Of a DNA stretch of 17,423 bases, positions 16,379 through 17,423 are shown piece after piece. The notes below the pieces were generated by a model that ran no database searches, was not told the DNA's origin, and worked only from the letters and a program-made list of their open reading frames with translations. Both the position numbers and the translations under genes were made by a program. Each line of letters begins with the position of its first letter. The first letter of the stretch is position 1. The stretch is from Desulfotignum sp. (GTDB taxonomy: Bacteria; Desulfobacterota; Desulfobacteria; Desulfobacterales; Desulfobacteraceae), in the NCBI GenBank assembly GCA_021737445.1, contig JAIPDY010000047.1:1-17423 (forward strand), given 5' to 3'.

Positions 16379-17197
16379 TTACACTAGGGTAAACGGATCT
16401 GCTTCCTGATCGAATCCTTTTATTTCCAGTTCGTATCCCGCCCGGGAAGCAGCCTGACCCATCCGGCAAGACAACAGGTCCACTGCAATAATCTCAGAAG
16501 CAAAATGTCCCACATCTATTAATGCCCTGCCACTGGTTTCAATCAAGCGGGCCTCATGGTATTTAATATCACCGGTGATATACAGATCAGCGCCGGACCT
16601 TAAAAAATCAGGGATCAAAGAACCTCCTGAGCCTGTACATAAAGCAACCTGTCTGACCATGAGATCCTGGTTCCCCACCACCCGAACCTGATTCAATCCC
16701 AGGTGTTTCTTTATCTTGTGCACCACCCGGGCCACAGAGATCTGAGAAGTCAGCTTTCCGATACGTCCGATACCGGATCGGCCGGCTTCGGGCCCCGATG
16801 CCTGAGTATCGGGTACAAGGGGCCGGGTTTCCACAACATGGATACGTTCTGCAAAAAAATCATTTAACCCGTTTTGCACCTTATCCAGGTTGGTATGGGC
16901 ACAGACAATCGCGATTTTCTCTCTGGCTGCCATGGCAATGGCAGATCCGGGCATGGTCTGGAAATCAATGGTTTTTTCCGGCGTGATAAACAATGGATGG
17001 TGGGTCAACACCATATCGGCGTTCCAGGCCCGGGCCGAAGCCATCATCTGCATGCCGGGATCCAGTCCCACCAGAATCTTTTTTACCGCCCACTCAGGAT
17101 TGCCGGCACACAGCCCGCAGTTGTCCCAGGATTCAGACAGATCACCCGGGGCGATCTCATTGAGGATGCAAAGTATCTGTTTTACGCTTGGTGTCAT
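16379..17197 (-). CDS. Nif3-like dinuclear metal-centre protein (YbgI/GTP cyclohydrolase 1 type 2 homologue)
   Basis: A 272 aa protein (E. coli YbgI 247). Family motifs: SESWDNCGL (21-29), THHPL (65-69, metal-binding His pair), AHTNLD (100-105), CTGSGG (187-192), TGDIKYHEA (208-216) and DVGHFASE (228-235). The metal ligands of the two halves are all present, so the hexameric ring with dinuclear sites should form. The biochemical role is unsettled: members are annotated as GTP cyclohydrolase 1 type 2 homologues, and a link to DNA damage resistance has been proposed. The ATG at 17197 gives a normal N-terminus (PSVKQILCILNEIAP), but its ribosome site is weak. It lies 21 nt below an intrinsic terminator on the same strand, so it may be expressed by readthrough from the tRNA unit or from a promoter I could not identify. 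It is followed 9 nt later by the zinc-ribbon gene. Confidence 0.95.
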   Translation of the reverse strand: MTPSVKQILCILNEIAPGDLSESWDNCGLCAGNPEWAVKKILVGLDPGMQMMASARAWNADMVLTHHPLFITPEKTIDFQTMPGSAIAMAAREKIAIVCAHTNLDKVQNGLNDFFAERIHVVETRPLVPDTQASGPEAGRSGIGRIGKLTSQISVARVVHKIKKHLGLNQVRVVGNQDLMVRQVALCTGSGGSLIPDFLRSGADLYITGDIKYHEARLIETSGRALIDVGHFASEIIAVDLLSCRMGQAASRAGYELEIKGFDQEADPFTLV

Positions 17198-17202
17198 GGC
17201 TG

Positions 17203-17313
17203 TCAGCCCAAATAAAAAAAGCGTGGTATCATACCACGCTTTGAAAACTCACTGTTTTGTATTGTCACAGGCATATCCATATATGACCTGACCATCCTTG
17301 ATATCATTTTCAT
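17203..17313 (-). other. Possible 36-codon leader ORF spanning the terminator upstream of the Nif3 gene
   Basis: An ATG at 17313 is preceded by GGGGGG at 6 nt spacing. The frame runs for 36 codons, through the terminator hairpin, and stops 5 nt before the Nif3 start. Five of the first 14 codons are Met. It resembles no protein I know. It may be chance, or a leader peptide whose translation opens the terminator; see findings. Confidence 0.2.
17211..17242 (-). terminator. Intrinsic terminator after the tRNA gene
   Basis: An inverted repeat of at least 11 bp (AAGCGTGGTAT with ATACCACGCTT, 17219-17241, central base 17230) is followed on the minus strand by a seven-T run and then ATTT. It ends transcripts coming from the tRNA side. 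On the plus strand only three T follow the stem, so it is mainly one-directional. It sits 21 nt upstream of the Nif3 ATG. Confidence 0.85.
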
Positions 17314-17341
17314 TTTTTGCCCCCCATCTGTCAGGATGTCC

Positions 17342-17418
17342 TGGTGGGCCCACCTGGATTCGAACCAGGGACCGACCGGTTATGAGCCGGTGGCTCTGCC
17401 AAACTGAGCTATAGGCCC
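17342..17418 (-). tRNA. tRNA with CAU anticodon (Ile2 with lysidine, or elongator Met)
   Basis: A complete 77-base cloverleaf with encoded CCA. The acceptor stem is GGGCCTA/TGGGCCC, D arm GCTC/GAGC, anticodon stem ACCGG/CCGGT with loop CTCATAA (anticodon CAT), variable loop CGGTC, and T arm CCTGG-TTCGAAT-CCAGG. It is not the initiator, because base 1 pairs with base 72 and the anticodon stem lacks the three G-C pairs. The C4-G69 and C5-G68 acceptor pairs are those used by TilS on AUA-reading tRNA-Ile2, so I lean to Ile2, but elongator Met cannot be excluded. A terminator follows about 100 nt downstream. Confidence 0.93.
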
Positions 17419-17423
17419 ATTGC

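Noticed and set aside
17320..17423. tRNA 3' end as an integration (att) site
   Set aside because: No integrase gene and no repeated copy of the tRNA end are visible in the window.

Overview
The window looks like chromosomal DNA of a Gram-negative, probably anaerobic bacterium of the Desulfobacterota (Desulfobacter/Desulfotignum-like). This assignment is inferred from overall protein character, gene content and moderate GC, not from a search. Apart from a partial aminotransferase gene at the left edge, every gene lies on the minus strand, so the biological reading order runs from right to left. Coding density is very high. I see no insertion sequence, integrase, CRISPR array or prophage gene.

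Right block (17418 to 13171): a tRNA with a CAU anticodon, an intrinsic terminator, a Nif3/YbgI-type dinuclear metal protein, a coiled-coil/C4 zinc-ribbon protein, the RNase P RNA gene (rnpB), an unusual protein whose C-terminus is an HPr-like domain with the phosphorylatable His, and ispD. Genes are 3 to 25 nt apart. rnpB starts about 6 nt after the zinc-ribbon stop codon, and a sigma70-like promoter for it lies inside that coding sequence.

Middle block (13103 to 5753): a strong sigma70-like promoter (TTGACA, 17 bp, TATATT) drives a tight cluster: PrkA/YeaG-type AAA+ serine kinase, YeaH-type VWA protein (DUF444), SpoVR/YcgB, and a second, strongly diverged PrkA-like AAA+ protein. The first three form the widely conserved but poorly understood PrkA-YeaH-SpoVR stress/development module. 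The fourth gene makes it a two-kinase version and is the most interesting part of the window.

Left block (5725 to 571): mfd (transcription-repair coupling factor) follows the second PrkA gene by 27 nt and is followed by a divergent class III nucleotidyl cyclase-like protein. With gaps of 15, 38, 3, 27 and 49 nt and no visible terminator, all six genes from prkA to the cyclase could be one transcription unit, linking a stress kinase module, transcription-coupled repair and a putative nucleotide-signalling enzyme. The cyclase gene converges on the left-edge class IV aminotransferase gene and overlaps it by 4 bp.
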